From: Siccirubricoccus phaeus
GTDB lineage: Bacteria > Pseudomonadota > Alphaproteobacteria > Acetobacterales > Acetobacteraceae
DNA: 64,000 nt
NCBI RefSeq assembly: GCF_008360935.1
Contig: NZ_SRXO01000002.1
Location: forward strand, 310,001-374,000
Reading direction: 5' to 3'
Positions 34,568-43,112 of the stretch are shown one piece after another. The position numbers and the translations under genes were made by a program. The notes under the pieces are model-generated. The model did no database searches and was not told where the DNA came from. It saw only the letters and a program-made list of their open reading frames with translations. Positions within the stretch are counted from its first letter, which is position 1, and each line of letters starts with the position of its first letter.

Positions 34568-35614
34568 CTACAGCAGCCCGAGCCTGACCGCCCCCCGGTG
34601 CAGCGGCCCCACCAGCAGGTTGCACAGCACCGTGCGCGTCAGGTGGAAGCCCAGCACCAGCGGCACGCCCAGCTCCAGCGCCTTGGCCGTCAGCGCCATC
34701 TCCGGCATGCCGCCCGGCGCCAGGCCGAGAATCAGCGCCGCCACCGGCAAGCCGCTGGCCCAGGCCACCAGCAGGCCGAGCGCCGTCAGCAGCAGCGACA
34801 GCACGGCGGAGGAGATCAGCGCCGCCACCGCCAGCCGGCGGGAGGAGAGCAGGAAGCTCCTCGTCAGGCGGGTGCCGAGATTAGCCCCCATCGCCACCTG
34901 CGCCGCATCCACCAGCGGCTTCGGCACGGCGGAGGGCAGGTGCCCCGTCGCCGCCAGCGCGATGGCCAGCGCGCAGGGCCCCAGCATCCAGGGATTGGCG
35001 AGGCCCAGCCGTTGCAGCGGCAGGGCGCAGGCCAGGCCGGCCGCGGCCATGGCCAGCAGCCCCGGCCACCAGGTGGCGATGCCGGCGGCGGTGAAATCCG
35101 CGTAGTCGCCATGCGGCGCCAGCCAGCCGAGCAGGGGCGGGAAGCTCAGCACCACCACCAGCACCCGCATGGTCTGGGCGAGGGTGACGGTGGCGACGCT
35201 CGCCTTCGCCTCCTGCGCCAGCACGGCCATGACGATGACGCCGCCCGGCACGGCGCAGAAGAAGCCGGTCTTCTGGTCCGTGCCCGCCAGCCGGGTGAAG
35301 AGCTGGGCGACGACGAGGCCGGAGGCGATGGCGAGCACGCCGCCCACCAGCATGACGGGCAGCGCCGCCAATACCGCCGCCAGCACCGGCCCGCTGAAGC
35401 TGGCGCCGAGGCCAAGCCCGAGGAAGACCAGCCCGGTGGGCCGCGCCCAGCCGGGGACGGCGACCGGCAGATGCCAGGCCAGGGCGGCGGTGCCCAGCAT
35501 GGCGCCGATCATCCAGGCCAGCGGCACATGCAGGAAGGTGAGCAGCAGCCCGCCGAGGCTGGCGGCGGCGAGGGTGCGGAGCTGCAGGAAGAGGGCGTTC
35601 GGCAAGGCCGGCAT
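34568..35614 (-). CDS. AbrB family membrane protein
   Basis: A 348-aa inner-membrane protein with about ten helices in two repeated halves, matching the AbrB/AidB-regulator transporter family. Key motifs: PLAWMIGAMLGTAALAW, GLGLGASFSGPVLAA, FFCAVPGGVIVMAVLAQE in the first half and LGLAPGGMPEMALTAKAL in the second. The start at 35614 is chosen for length; the frame extends to an ATG at 35686. Some family members sit near TTT receptors, as loosely here. Confidence 0.85.
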   Translation of the reverse strand: MPALPNALFLQLRTLAAASLGGLLLTFLHVPLAWMIGAMLGTAALAWHLPVAVPGWARPTGLVFLGLGLGASFSGPVLAAVLAALPVMLVGGVLAIASGLVVAQLFTRLAGTDQKTGFFCAVPGGVIVMAVLAQEAKASVATVTLAQTMRVLVVVLSFPPLLGWLAPHGDYADFTAAGIATWWPGLLAMAAAGLACALPLQRLGLANPWMLGPCALAIALAATGHLPSAVPKPLVDAAQVAMGANLGTRLTRSFLLSSRRLAVAALISSAVLSLLLTALGLLVAWASGLPVAALILGLAPGGMPEMALTAKALELGVPLVLGFHLTRTVLCNLLVGPLHRGAVRLGLL

Positions 35615-35700
35615 CCTCTTCCCTGCCGCCGCCGGGGTCAATTGCGGGAGGCGCTTACCATTAATTAACGTCCGTTGTGGTTCCATCGGGCTGGAGAACC

Positions 35701-36237
35701 ATGCAGATCGCCCCGTCCCTCGCCATGCCCCGCCTGCCGGCGGCCCGGACCGAAGCGCCGCAGGCGCTGCCGGGCGGGGCTGGCGCGGCGGCGCCGGCCC
35801 AGACGTTCCAGGCGACTCCGAACCCGGCGATGAAGCTGGATCCGCGGCTGGGGCTGGTGGTGCTGCAATTCCGCGACGACCAGGGCCAAGTCACCGCCAC
35901 CCTGCCGACCGAGCGCGAATTGGCCGCCTACCGCAATGCCGGCAAGCGGCCGGCAGCCAGCCCGGCCCCGCCCGGCAGCGGCGGGGCGGGCACCGCCGCC
36001 TTGCCCGGCCCGGCCCAGGTCGCCGCCGCGGCCAGCCCCGGGGGCCCCGCTGCCGCCAGCGGGGCCGCTGGCGCCATGGCCCCGGCCAGCGCCGCCAGCC
36101 ACGCCGTGCCCGCCGCCACCCCGGCCGCTGCGATCCCCGCTGCTGCGATCCCGGCCGCCATCACCCCGGCCGCCGGCCAGGCAGGCGGCAGCGCCCGGGC
36201 CGGCGGCAGCACCATCCTCGCCCTCCACACCATCTGA
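35701..36237 (+). CDS. FlaG-like/flagellar-cluster hypothetical protein
   Basis: A 178-aa protein. Residues about 42-80 (KLDPRLGLVVLQFRDDQGQV, then TLPTERELAAYRN) resemble the FlaG domain pattern of a beta hairpin followed by a conserved Pro and helix. The remaining C-terminal 100 residues are Ala/Pro/Gly low complexity. It lies next to flbT and the flgE-K-L genes, which supports a flagellar role. FlaG assignment is tentative. Confidence 0.55.
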   Translation: MQIAPSLAMPRLPAARTEAPQALPGGAGAAAPAQTFQATPNPAMKLDPRLGLVVLQFRDDQGQVTATLPTERELAAYRNAGKRPAASPAPPGSGGAGTAALPGPAQVAAAASPGGPAAASGAAGAMAPASAASHAVPAATPAAAIPAAAIPAAITPAAGQAGGSARAGGSTILALHTI

Positions 36238-36308
36238 TCCGCTTGTCCTGATCCCTCCGCTTCGCCTTCCGCCGGCGCCCTGCAAGGGGCGCGGCGCCGG
36301 GCGGGGCG

Positions 36309-36764
36309 TCAGCCCTCCACCCGGCTGCCCTCGGCGCGCGGCGAGGCCAATTGCCGTACCGGCATCAGCGGCGGGATGCCCAGCACCTCCTCCTCATGCC
36401 GCATCACCCGCCGGGCCAGCTTCAGCGCCTGGTAGCAATCATCGGTCTCGGCCAGGATCAGCGCCTGGCGCAGCATCTCCCGCGCCAGGCCGGAGGTGGT
36501 GGCGGCCTGGAATTCGGCGATCAGGGCGCGGGCGGAAGTGAGGCCGCGCGACCTTTCCTCATCGGTCCCGATATAGGCGGTCTGCAGGGCGAAATAGATC
36601 CGCCGCGCCGGCGTCGTCGCCGCTTCCGGGGCCATGATCTGCTTGCCGAACAGGAAACGCGCCTTGGCCGCCAGCTCGATCCGCGTGCGGTTGCGGAAGC
36701 GGATCGGGGCGCCGTTCACGACCATCAGATCGCCCTGACGCAGTTCGAGCACCAGCGTGGACAT
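36309..36764 (-). CDS. flbT: Flagellar biosynthesis repressor FlbT
   Basis: A 151-aa protein matching FlbT, which in Caulobacter binds the flagellin mRNA leader and lowers its translation until the hook is built. Signature stretches are LVLELRQGDLMVVNGAPIRF and FGKQIMAPEAATTPARRIYF, and the C-terminal helix DDCYQALKLARRVMRHEEE. AGGAAGAGAC precedes the ATG. FlaF, its usual partner, is not in the window. It follows flgL on the same strand. Confidence 0.93.
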   Translation of the reverse strand: MSTLVLELRQGDLMVVNGAPIRFRNRTRIELAAKARFLFGKQIMAPEAATTPARRIYFALQTAYIGTDEERSRGLTSARALIAEFQAATTSGLAREMLRQALILAETDDCYQALKLARRVMRHEEEVLGIPPLMPVRQLASPRAEGSRVEG

Positions 36765-36871
36765 GTCTCTTCCTTTCGAGGCCGCGCCGTATTGGGCAGC
36801 CGCCAGTGTGGCATTGGGCGCTTAACGCCACCTGAAGCCGGACGCCGCGGCAGCGCCCGCCACCCCTCGCC

Positions 36872-37930
36872 TCAGGCCAGGAATTTCGCCAGGCTCAGCG
36901 CGCTGAGATTGCCGATGGCGGTGTAGCTCGTCTCCAGAACCGATTGTGTCGCCTGCAATTTCGTCAGCGTCTCCGCCAGATCCACCTCCTCGATGCCGGA
37001 GACCTGGGAGGTGAGGGAGGTCGTCATCGTCGCATGCTGCGTCTTCGTCGCTTCCAGCCGCGCCTCGGTCAGGCCCAGCGCGCCGCTCTCATCCGCCAGC
37101 GCGTTGCTGGCGGCGGTGAGCCCGTTGCGGACATTGGTGGTGAAGTCGCGGAAGGTGTCGCGGTCCGCCGCCTGGGCCGGGGTCAGGCCGGCGATGGAGG
37201 CAAGGCCGCGGACCAGGTCCCGCACCCAGGACCCAGCGGTCTCCCCCTGGCTCACCGCCGCGCCGTTGCGGGCGACGGTGATGCCGTAGCTCACCGCCAC
37301 CCCGTCGGCGGTGGGCACGCTGCGCTGCGGTTCCGCCAGCCCCGCCCCGCCGGCCTGGAAATAGGCGGAGAAGGGGGAGGCGCCGGCGGCATCATCCCGC
37401 ACGGCGGCCAGCGTCGCGGCGTTCACCGCCGCGGCATTGCCGGTGCCGAGGGTCTGCACGGCGGCGACGATGTCGGTGACCCAGGCGCTGCTGTCGAGGT
37501 TGGCGGCATCCGGCACCGGCGGGTTGCCGGTGTCGTTGCCGGCGAAGAGGTATTCGCCATTGGCCTGGCTGTTCAGTAGCTGCCCCACCTCCACCAGCGC
37601 CTGCCGGGCCTGGTCGGCATAGAGCGGGATCGTCTCCGTGTTGTTGGCATCCAGCTTCATCGCCACATCGTCGGCGAATTTGCGGGCGATCTCGCTGAGC
37701 CGGGAGAGCGCCGTCTGCGTCGCCTGGGTGCGCGCCAGCGCCTGGTCGATGGCGTGCGCATAGGCGTCGCGCCGCGTCATGTCGGCCTTCAGGTTGAACA
37801 GCCGCGGCTGGGTGGTGCCGTAATCGCCGAGCGTCTCGGCCTTGAAGCCGGTGCTCATCTGCCGCATCTGCTGCTGCAGCCGCAGGCGGAGCACCGCGGT
37901 GTCGCGGTCCAGCCGGGTCAGGACGTCCAT
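36872..37930 (-). CDS. flgL: Flagellar hook-filament junction protein FlgL (flagellin-like)
   Basis: A 352-aa flagellin-superfamily protein. The N-terminal coiled-coil and the C-terminal helix (SGIEEVDLAETLTKLQATQSVL) with the TAIGNLSALSLAKFL end are conserved; the central domain is variable. The motif GEYLFAGNDTGNPPV is typical of FlgL. It lies downstream of flgK, separated by a 245-bp palindromic repeat block. Confidence 0.88.
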   Translation of the reverse strand: MDVLTRLDRDTAVLRLRLQQQMRQMSTGFKAETLGDYGTTQPRLFNLKADMTRRDAYAHAIDQALARTQATQTALSRLSEIARKFADDVAMKLDANNTETIPLYADQARQALVEVGQLLNSQANGEYLFAGNDTGNPPVPDAANLDSSAWVTDIVAAVQTLGTGNAAAVNAATLAAVRDDAAGASPFSAYFQAGGAGLAEPQRSVPTADGVAVSYGITVARNGAAVSQGETAGSWVRDLVRGLASIAGLTPAQAADRDTFRDFTTNVRNGLTAASNALADESGALGLTEARLEATKTQHATMTTSLTSQVSGIEEVDLAETLTKLQATQSVLETSYTAIGNLSALSLAKFLA

Positions 37931-37957
37931 CGAGCGCCTCCGTCATCGTCGCCGCCA

Positions 37958-38178
37958 GTGTCCTGCCCGCGAAGTTCGTTGGACTTCCAGCGAACTTCGC
38001 GGACAAGCAGGCCGCTGAAAACAATGGCTAGAGCAGATCGCCGGAGGGCGGCATCGCCCGGAGGCGTGAAGCTGCTCTACCATCCATAAGCTAGAGCGGT
38101 TTCGCGCTGCACAGTCAGCGCGAAACCGCTCTAGTGCCCCGGTTCCGCAGTCCGCAGGACTGTGGAACCGGGGCACTA
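37958..38178. repeat. CTAG-bounded mosaic palindromic elements between flgL and flgK
   Basis: Modules in order: GTGTCCTGCCCGCG with CGCGAAGTTCG/CGAACTTCGCG arms; AGAGCAGATCGCC...; AGAGCGGTTTC/GAAACCGCTCT flanked by CTAG on both sides; and AGTGCCCCGGTTCC/GGAACCGGGGCACT ending in CTAG. The last CTAG gives flgK its TAG stop. The block splits the flgK-flgL operon. Confidence 0.85.
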
Positions 38179-39699
38179 GCGCACCGCGCCCAGCAGCGAA
38201 TCCCACATGCTCTGCAGCGTGCTCACCACCCTGGCATTGGCGGCGAAGGAATTCTGCAACTGCACCAGCCCGGACATCTCGGCATCCACATCGACGCCGG
38301 ATTGCGCATCGAAGCGCGCGCGCAGGCTGTCCTGCAGCGTCGTCGCGCTTTCCCTGGCGGCGGTCGCCAAGGCGCGCTCGCTGGTCTGCTCCGTCGTCAC
38401 CCGGTCGGCATAGGCGGTGACGCTCGCCGGGGCGGCGAAGGGGGAGGCGAGGCTGCCATCCGGGCCAAGCCCGGTGCCGGCAATGCCCGGCCAGGTCACA
38501 CCGGCGGCGGCATTGCCGGTGAAGCTGAAATCCAGCACGCGGTCCAGCAGGGTGGTGAAGCTCGCCGGCCCGTCGCTGGGGTTGGGGGCGAAGTCGCTGG
38601 CGCCGAAGGGGCTGCCGCTGATGCCGTTCGTGCCGTCGCGCAGCAGGCTCGGCGTCGCGGTGATGGCGGGGTTCACCCGGATGCGCCCGGCGAAGCCGAG
38701 CTGGCTGCCGGCGGCATAGGCGGTCCCGGTAGCCGGCACGCTGCCATCGGCATCGGTGAAGAGCGTCAGCCCCTGGGCGGCGAAGCGCTCCGCCAGGGTG
38801 GCCGCCATCAGGTCGGTCTCCGCCTGGAAGCGCGGCAGGGTGTCGTCGCGCAGGTTCAGGTATTCGCCGATCCGCCCGCCCTTCATCTGGCCGGTGATGT
38901 CGATGCCGTTCAGCATCACCCCCGGCAGGGTGCCGCCGCTGCCATAGTAGAATTCCGGCGCGACGGTCGCCTCGCCGATGCTCAGCACGTCGTGCTTCGG
39001 GTCCAGCGGCAGCACGATGCCGCCGCGCGCGACGATGGTGATGTCGCCATCCGATTTGCGCAGCACGGTGACGTCGAGGGATTCGGACAGCCGCGCCAGC
39101 GCCTGGTCGCGCCGGTCCTCCAGCGCCGCCGCATCCCTTGCCGTGCCGCTGCGGAGCTGCAGGGTGAGCGCGGCGATCTCCTTCAGCGCCGCATTGGCGC
39201 TGTCCACCTCCGCCACCAGCCCGTCCTGCGCCTGCTGCCGGGCGGTGCCGATGGCGCTGGAAATCCCGTTCAGCCGGTTGGCCAGGGTGGCGGCGGCGTC
39301 CAGCACGCTGCGCTGCTCCCCCGCATCGGCGGGCGTCGCGCGCAGGGCGATGAAGGCGGATTGCAGCCCGCTCACCGCCTCGGCGAGGCTGTCGCCGGAG
39401 CCGGTCGCGCCATGCGCCTGCTCGACGCCGGTCAACAGCGTCTCCCGCACCGTTGCCGCCGCTGCCGCCGCGCCCGCGCTCTGCATCCGGTTCACCAGCG
39501 CCGTATCCACGCTGCGCTGCTGGTCGGCGGTGCGGACCCCCGCCGGCATGTCCGTGACCGTCATCGCCGCCTGGGCGATGCTCTTTTTCGTGTAGCCCGC
39601 GGTATCCGCATTCGCCACGTTCTGCGAGGCGACGGAGAGCTGCCGCTGCACCGCGGCGAGGCCGCTGCGGGCGATGCTGAGGGCGAGGTCGAGGCTCAT
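38176..39699 (-). CDS. flgK: Flagellar hook-associated protein FlgK
   Basis: A 507-aa junction protein capping the hook. The N-terminal ALSIARSGLAAVQRQLSVAS and NVANADTAGYTKK match the rod/hook family opening; the C-terminal motif (EMSGLVQLQNSFAANARVVS) is the conserved FlgK/FlgE tail. The middle is variable. It starts 31 nt after flgE. Its stop codon is formed by the edge of a repeat. Confidence 0.93.
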   Translation of the reverse strand: MSLDLALSIARSGLAAVQRQLSVASQNVANADTAGYTKKSIAQAAMTVTDMPAGVRTADQQRSVDTALVNRMQSAGAAAAAATVRETLLTGVEQAHGATGSGDSLAEAVSGLQSAFIALRATPADAGEQRSVLDAAATLANRLNGISSAIGTARQQAQDGLVAEVDSANAALKEIAALTLQLRSGTARDAAALEDRRDQALARLSESLDVTVLRKSDGDITIVARGGIVLPLDPKHDVLSIGEATVAPEFYYGSGGTLPGVMLNGIDITGQMKGGRIGEYLNLRDDTLPRFQAETDLMAATLAERFAAQGLTLFTDADGSVPATGTAYAAGSQLGFAGRIRVNPAITATPSLLRDGTNGISGSPFGASDFAPNPSDGPASFTTLLDRVLDFSFTGNAAAGVTWPGIAGTGLGPDGSLASPFAAPASVTAYADRVTTEQTSERALATAARESATTLQDSLRARFDAQSGVDVDAEMSGLVQLQNSFAANARVVSTLQSMWDSLLGAVR

Positions 39700-39730
39700 G
39701 GCGGCGGCGTCCCAGTCCCCGGGCGGCGCC

Positions 39731-41032
39731 TCAGCGCCGCATGTTGATCGTGTCCTGCAGCATCTCGTCGCTGGTGGTGACGACCTTGGTGTTCGCGGTG
39801 TAGGCGCGCTGCGCCAGGATCAGCTTGGTGAATTCCGTGGCGATGTCGACATTGGATCGCTCGACGGAGCTGATGACCAGCTTGCCGACGCCGTTGGAGG
39901 AGGCGTCGGTGATCCGCGCCTCGCCGGATTCCGGCGTGCGCATGAAGGCCTGCCCGTCCAGCCGCTGCAGCGCATCCGGGTCGTTGAAGGCGACCAGCGG
40001 GATGCGCGCCACGACGCGGCTCTGGCCATTGTCGTAGTTCACCGAGATGTCGCCGTTGGTGGCGATGCTGAGGCCGGAATAGGAACCGAGCGGCACGCCG
40101 TTCTGGTTGCGGTTGCGGATGCCGAATTCGGCGCCGTATTGCGTCAGCCCCTGCGCTTCCCCGAAGGCGCCGAGGTTGAGGCTGACCGTCTGGACACCCT
40201 GGCCGAAATCCACCTCGAAGGTGACGGCGGCCAGGTCGCCGGCATTGGCGCTGGGCGGCAGCACGATGCTGCCGGTGGCATTGGCCAGGTCGCCGAGGGT
40301 GCCGGGGGTGGTGGTGGGGGAAACGGCCGCGCCGAACCGCAGGTCCACCGTGCCGGCCGTCGCGGTGACGGCATCCGGCACGTCGATCGACATGGTCCAG
40401 TCGTTGTTGCTGTTCTTGGTGAAGGTCAGGTTCACCGTGTGCAGCGTGCCGAGCGCGTCATAGAGCTCCGTCTGGGTGCTGACGGAGGCGTTGTCCTCGA
40501 TGGAGGAGGGCAGGTTGGCGCCGAGCTCGATCTCGGTGGTCGCCACCGGGTTGAACACCTGCTGGCTGACCCGGATGGGGGCGAGGTCGGTGCGGTCCGG
40601 ATTGCCGTTGGCATCCGCCGGCCAGCCCTTCAGGTAGTAGCCGGAGCCGTTCACCAGGTAGCCGTCCTGGTCCAGGCCGAAATCCCCGGCGCGGGTGAAG
40701 AATTGCCGGTCGTCGAAGACCGGCTGGCCGTTGCTGGTGCCGGTGGAGGCGGCGACGGCGAAGAAGCCCTGGCCGCTGATGGCGAGCGCCAGGGAATTTT
40801 CCGACTGCTCCACCGTGCCCTGGGTGCTGTTGGTGTAGCTGGGCCGGGCGATGGTGGCGCCCGGCAGGTGCATCGAGGCGCTGGACGAGGTGAGATAGGA
40901 GACGAAATTGGTGTCCACCCGCTTGTAGCCGACGGTCTGGCTGTTCGCGACGTTGTCCGAGATATGGCCGAGGGCGCGGCTTTGCGCGGTCAGGCCGCTG
41001 ATGGCGGCGGTGAGCGAGCCGAACAGGGACAT
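39731..41032 (-). CDS. flgE: Flagellar hook protein FlgE
   Basis: A 433-aa hook subunit. N-terminal FGSLTAAISGLTAQSRALGHI, SDNVANSQTVGYKRVDTNF and FTRAGDFGLDQDGYLVN, and C-terminal NVDIATEFTKLILAQRAYTA with DEMLQDTINMRR, are diagnostic. The GGAG in CTGGAGCCCCGCC precedes the ATG. A -24/-12 type promoter ends about 66 nt upstream of the start, as expected for a class II/III flagellar gene under sigma-54. Confidence 0.96.
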   Translation of the reverse strand: MSLFGSLTAAISGLTAQSRALGHISDNVANSQTVGYKRVDTNFVSYLTSSSASMHLPGATIARPSYTNSTQGTVEQSENSLALAISGQGFFAVAASTGTSNGQPVFDDRQFFTRAGDFGLDQDGYLVNGSGYYLKGWPADANGNPDRTDLAPIRVSQQVFNPVATTEIELGANLPSSIEDNASVSTQTELYDALGTLHTVNLTFTKNSNNDWTMSIDVPDAVTATAGTVDLRFGAAVSPTTTPGTLGDLANATGSIVLPPSANAGDLAAVTFEVDFGQGVQTVSLNLGAFGEAQGLTQYGAEFGIRNRNQNGVPLGSYSGLSIATNGDISVNYDNGQSRVVARIPLVAFNDPDALQRLDGQAFMRTPESGEARITDASSNGVGKLVISSVERSNVDIATEFTKLILAQRAYTANTKVVTTSDEMLQDTINMRR

Positions 41033-41098
41033 GGCGGGGCTCCAGGGCGTCGGGCGTAAGGCCTGCGGCGGGGGCGCCGGGCTTCAGGGAGGGCGCAC

Positions 41099-41114
41099 AG
41101 CAGGGGCCGTGCCA
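41099..41114 (-). promoter_or_regulatory. Sigma-54 type promoter for flgE
   Basis: Reading on the minus strand, TGGCACGGCCCCTGCT matches the -24/-12 consensus TGGCACG-N4-TTGC closely (GG and GC separated by 10 nt). A transcript would start near 41088, leaving a 55-nt leader with a ribosome site before flgE. Confidence 0.65.
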
Positions 41115-41210
41115 GCGACTGCGGGCGCGGCGCCGGCCGGGCTTGCCGGTGCGGCGGCAAGCTTTGCCGGGGGGCCGGCGGCGCTTGCCGGCGCGGCGCG
41201 GCCCTCGCCT

Positions 41211-41226
41211 GGCCCGGCCTTCGCAC
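41211..41226 (+). promoter_or_regulatory. Sigma-54 type promoter for fliK-flgD
   Basis: TGGCCCGGCCTTCGCA has GG and GC 10 nt apart and matches the consensus at nearly every fixed position. A start near 41238 would read the FliK-like gene. It faces away from the flgE promoter 100 bp to its left, so one activator could serve both. Confidence 0.55.
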
Positions 41227-41309
41227 GGCAGCGCCGGATCGCCGTGGGCGGTGCCGCCGCCGGCCCGCCCGCCCCGAGGATACCCGGCCAGACAAGGATC
41301 GGACCTGCC

Positions 41310-43094
41310 GTGGACGCCGCCCCGATTGCCCCGAGCCCTGCCGCCGGCCGGCCGCCGGCCAACGCCCCTGCCGGCGCCGGCGGGGGCGAGGATTTCGCCC
41401 TGGCGCTGCGCCGCGCCGACGAAGCGGCCGGGCCCGCCCCCCGCCCGGCGGCGGCGGACCGGCCCGCCGCTCCGCGGCCCCGGGCGGCGGCGCCGGAGGG
41501 CGCGGCGGCGCGGCGGGAGGCGGGGGCGGGCCCTGCTTCCCGGCCCGGCGCGCCGCCGAAGCCCGCTTCCGCCGGTCAGGAGGCGGAGGGGGCGGTCGAG
41601 GCGGCGGCGCCAGACACCGCTGCCGCTCCGGCGGCGATGGCGCCGGATTCGTCGGCCCAGGCGCCTGATCCCGGCACGAGGCCGCCTCCGGCCCTGGCGC
41701 CTGCGCCGGATGTCGGAGCCGACCCGGGAGCGGCGGAGGCGGCGGCCATGGACCAGCCGGCGGTCCCGCCGGCGGAGCTGGGGGAGGCAATTCCCGGCCT
41801 GCCCGCCGAGCCAGCGGCCTCCCGCGGGGAAGACGAGGCAGGGGCGGCCGTGCCGGAGACGCCCGGGACGGCCAGCGCCCCCGATCCGGCCGGACCGGCG
41901 GCATTGCCCCTCCTCCTGCCTGGACCGCCGCCTGTTCCGGCGCTGCCCGCCGTGGCAACCCCGCCCCCCGCCGCAGGGGCGGCCGGGCCTGCCGTCGGGG
42001 TGGCCGGCGCTGCGGCGGCCGGTGTGCGGCCCCCAGCCCCGGCGCCGCTGGCCGAGCCGGCTCAGGCCGGGCGGGACCCCGGTGGAAGCGCGTCGCTGGC
42101 AGCCGGCCCGGCGGCCGGGCCTGTCCAGGCCTTGGCCGCGCAGCCCGTGACCGCGTCCGCCCCGCCCCCCTCCAAGGCCCCCCCGGCCGGCCCCGTGGCG
42201 GGCAACTCCACCACCACGCTCGTCCTGCCGGCCAGCTCGGAACCGGCGGCCATGCGGGCCGCCGCCCAGGCCGCGGTCGCGGCGCCGCCCGACCCGGCGG
42301 CCGCGGCCGCCGCGCCCCCTGGTGCCCCCCGCCCCGCCGGCAGCCGCGTGGCCGCGCCGCAACCGGCCGGCAGCTCCGACGCGGCCGGGGCGCCGTCCGC
42401 CGGCCCGGACGTCCCGCCCGGCCTTGCCTCGGCCCCAACCGCCACCGGCCGGGGCCCGGACCCCGAGGCGGTACCGGAGGCGGCCAGCCCTGCCGGCGCC
42501 GCGGCCCCCGCCATCCCCGAGGCCGGCACGGCGCCGGGTCGCGGCGAAGCCGGCCCGCCCACTGCCCTGGCCGCCGTCATTGCCTCCCCGACGCCGGCCC
42601 CGGCCGCCCCGGCGCCGGTGGCCCCCGCCCTGCGCAGCGCCCCGCCGCCGGTGGTGCAGCAGGCCGCGCCCATCGCCGTCGCCCTGGCCCTCGCCCCCGG
42701 CCGGAGCAACCGCCTGATGGTGGCGCTGGAGCCCGACTCCCTCGGCCGGGTGGAGATCAGCATCGAGCGTGACGCCGCCGGCGAGGTGGCCGCCGTGCAG
42801 GTGCGGGCGGAGCGGCCGGAAACCCTCGCCTTGCTGCAGCGCGACGCCCGCGAATTCGACCGCAGCCTGACTCAGGCAGGGGTGCAGGTGCCGGAGGGCG
42901 GGATGAGCTTCAGCCTTTCCGACAGCGGCGGCCGCGCCGCCGGCCAGCAGGCTGGCCAGGGGGGTGGCCAAGGGGACGGCCATGGCGGCGGCGGTGCCCG
43001 CCCGGGGCCGCGCCTCGGCGCCGGGTCCGGCCCGGCCGCCGCCGAGGCCGCGCCGCCCCGGCGCCTTCTCTCCCTTCTCGATATCGCCGTCTGA
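41310..43094 (+). CDS. fliK: Flagellar hook-length control protein FliK-like
   Basis: About 594 aa. The secreted ruler protein has a long Ala/Pro/Gly low-complexity N-terminal region and a FliK C-terminal domain (RLMVALEPDSLGRVEISIE, then TLALLQRDAREFDRSLTQAG). I place the start at the GTG at 41310, after AAGGATCGG; the frame is open further up but that part would precede the predicted transcription start near 41238. GTG 41244 is the alternative. The gene is followed by flgD after 18 nt, the usual pairing. Confidence 0.8.
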   Translation: MDAAPIAPSPAAGRPPANAPAGAGGGEDFALALRRADEAAGPAPRPAAADRPAAPRPRAAAPEGAAARREAGAGPASRPGAPPKPASAGQEAEGAVEAAAPDTAAAPAAMAPDSSAQAPDPGTRPPPALAPAPDVGADPGAAEAAAMDQPAVPPAELGEAIPGLPAEPAASRGEDEAGAAVPETPGTASAPDPAGPAALPLLLPGPPPVPALPAVATPPPAAGAAGPAVGVAGAAAAGVRPPAPAPLAEPAQAGRDPGGSASLAAGPAAGPVQALAAQPVTASAPPPSKAPPAGPVAGNSTTTLVLPASSEPAAMRAAAQAAVAAPPDPAAAAAAPPGAPRPAGSRVAAPQPAGSSDAAGAPSAGPDVPPGLASAPTATGRGPDPEAVPEAASPAGAAAPAIPEAGTAPGRGEAGPPTALAAVIASPTPAPAAPAPVAPALRSAPPPVVQQAAPIAVALALAPGRSNRLMVALEPDSLGRVEISIERDAAGEVAAVQVRAERPETLALLQRDAREFDRSLTQAGVQVPEGGMSFSLSDSGGRAAGQQAGQGGGQGDGHGGGGARPGPRLGAGSGPAAAEAAPPRRLLSLLDIAV

Positions 43095-43112
43095 CCCCCG
43101 GGAGCCCCGCCC

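Noticed and set aside
40953-41309. FliK-like gene starting at 40953
   Set aside because: That start lies antisense inside flgE and upstream of the predicted promoter; GTG 41310 or 41244 fits better.
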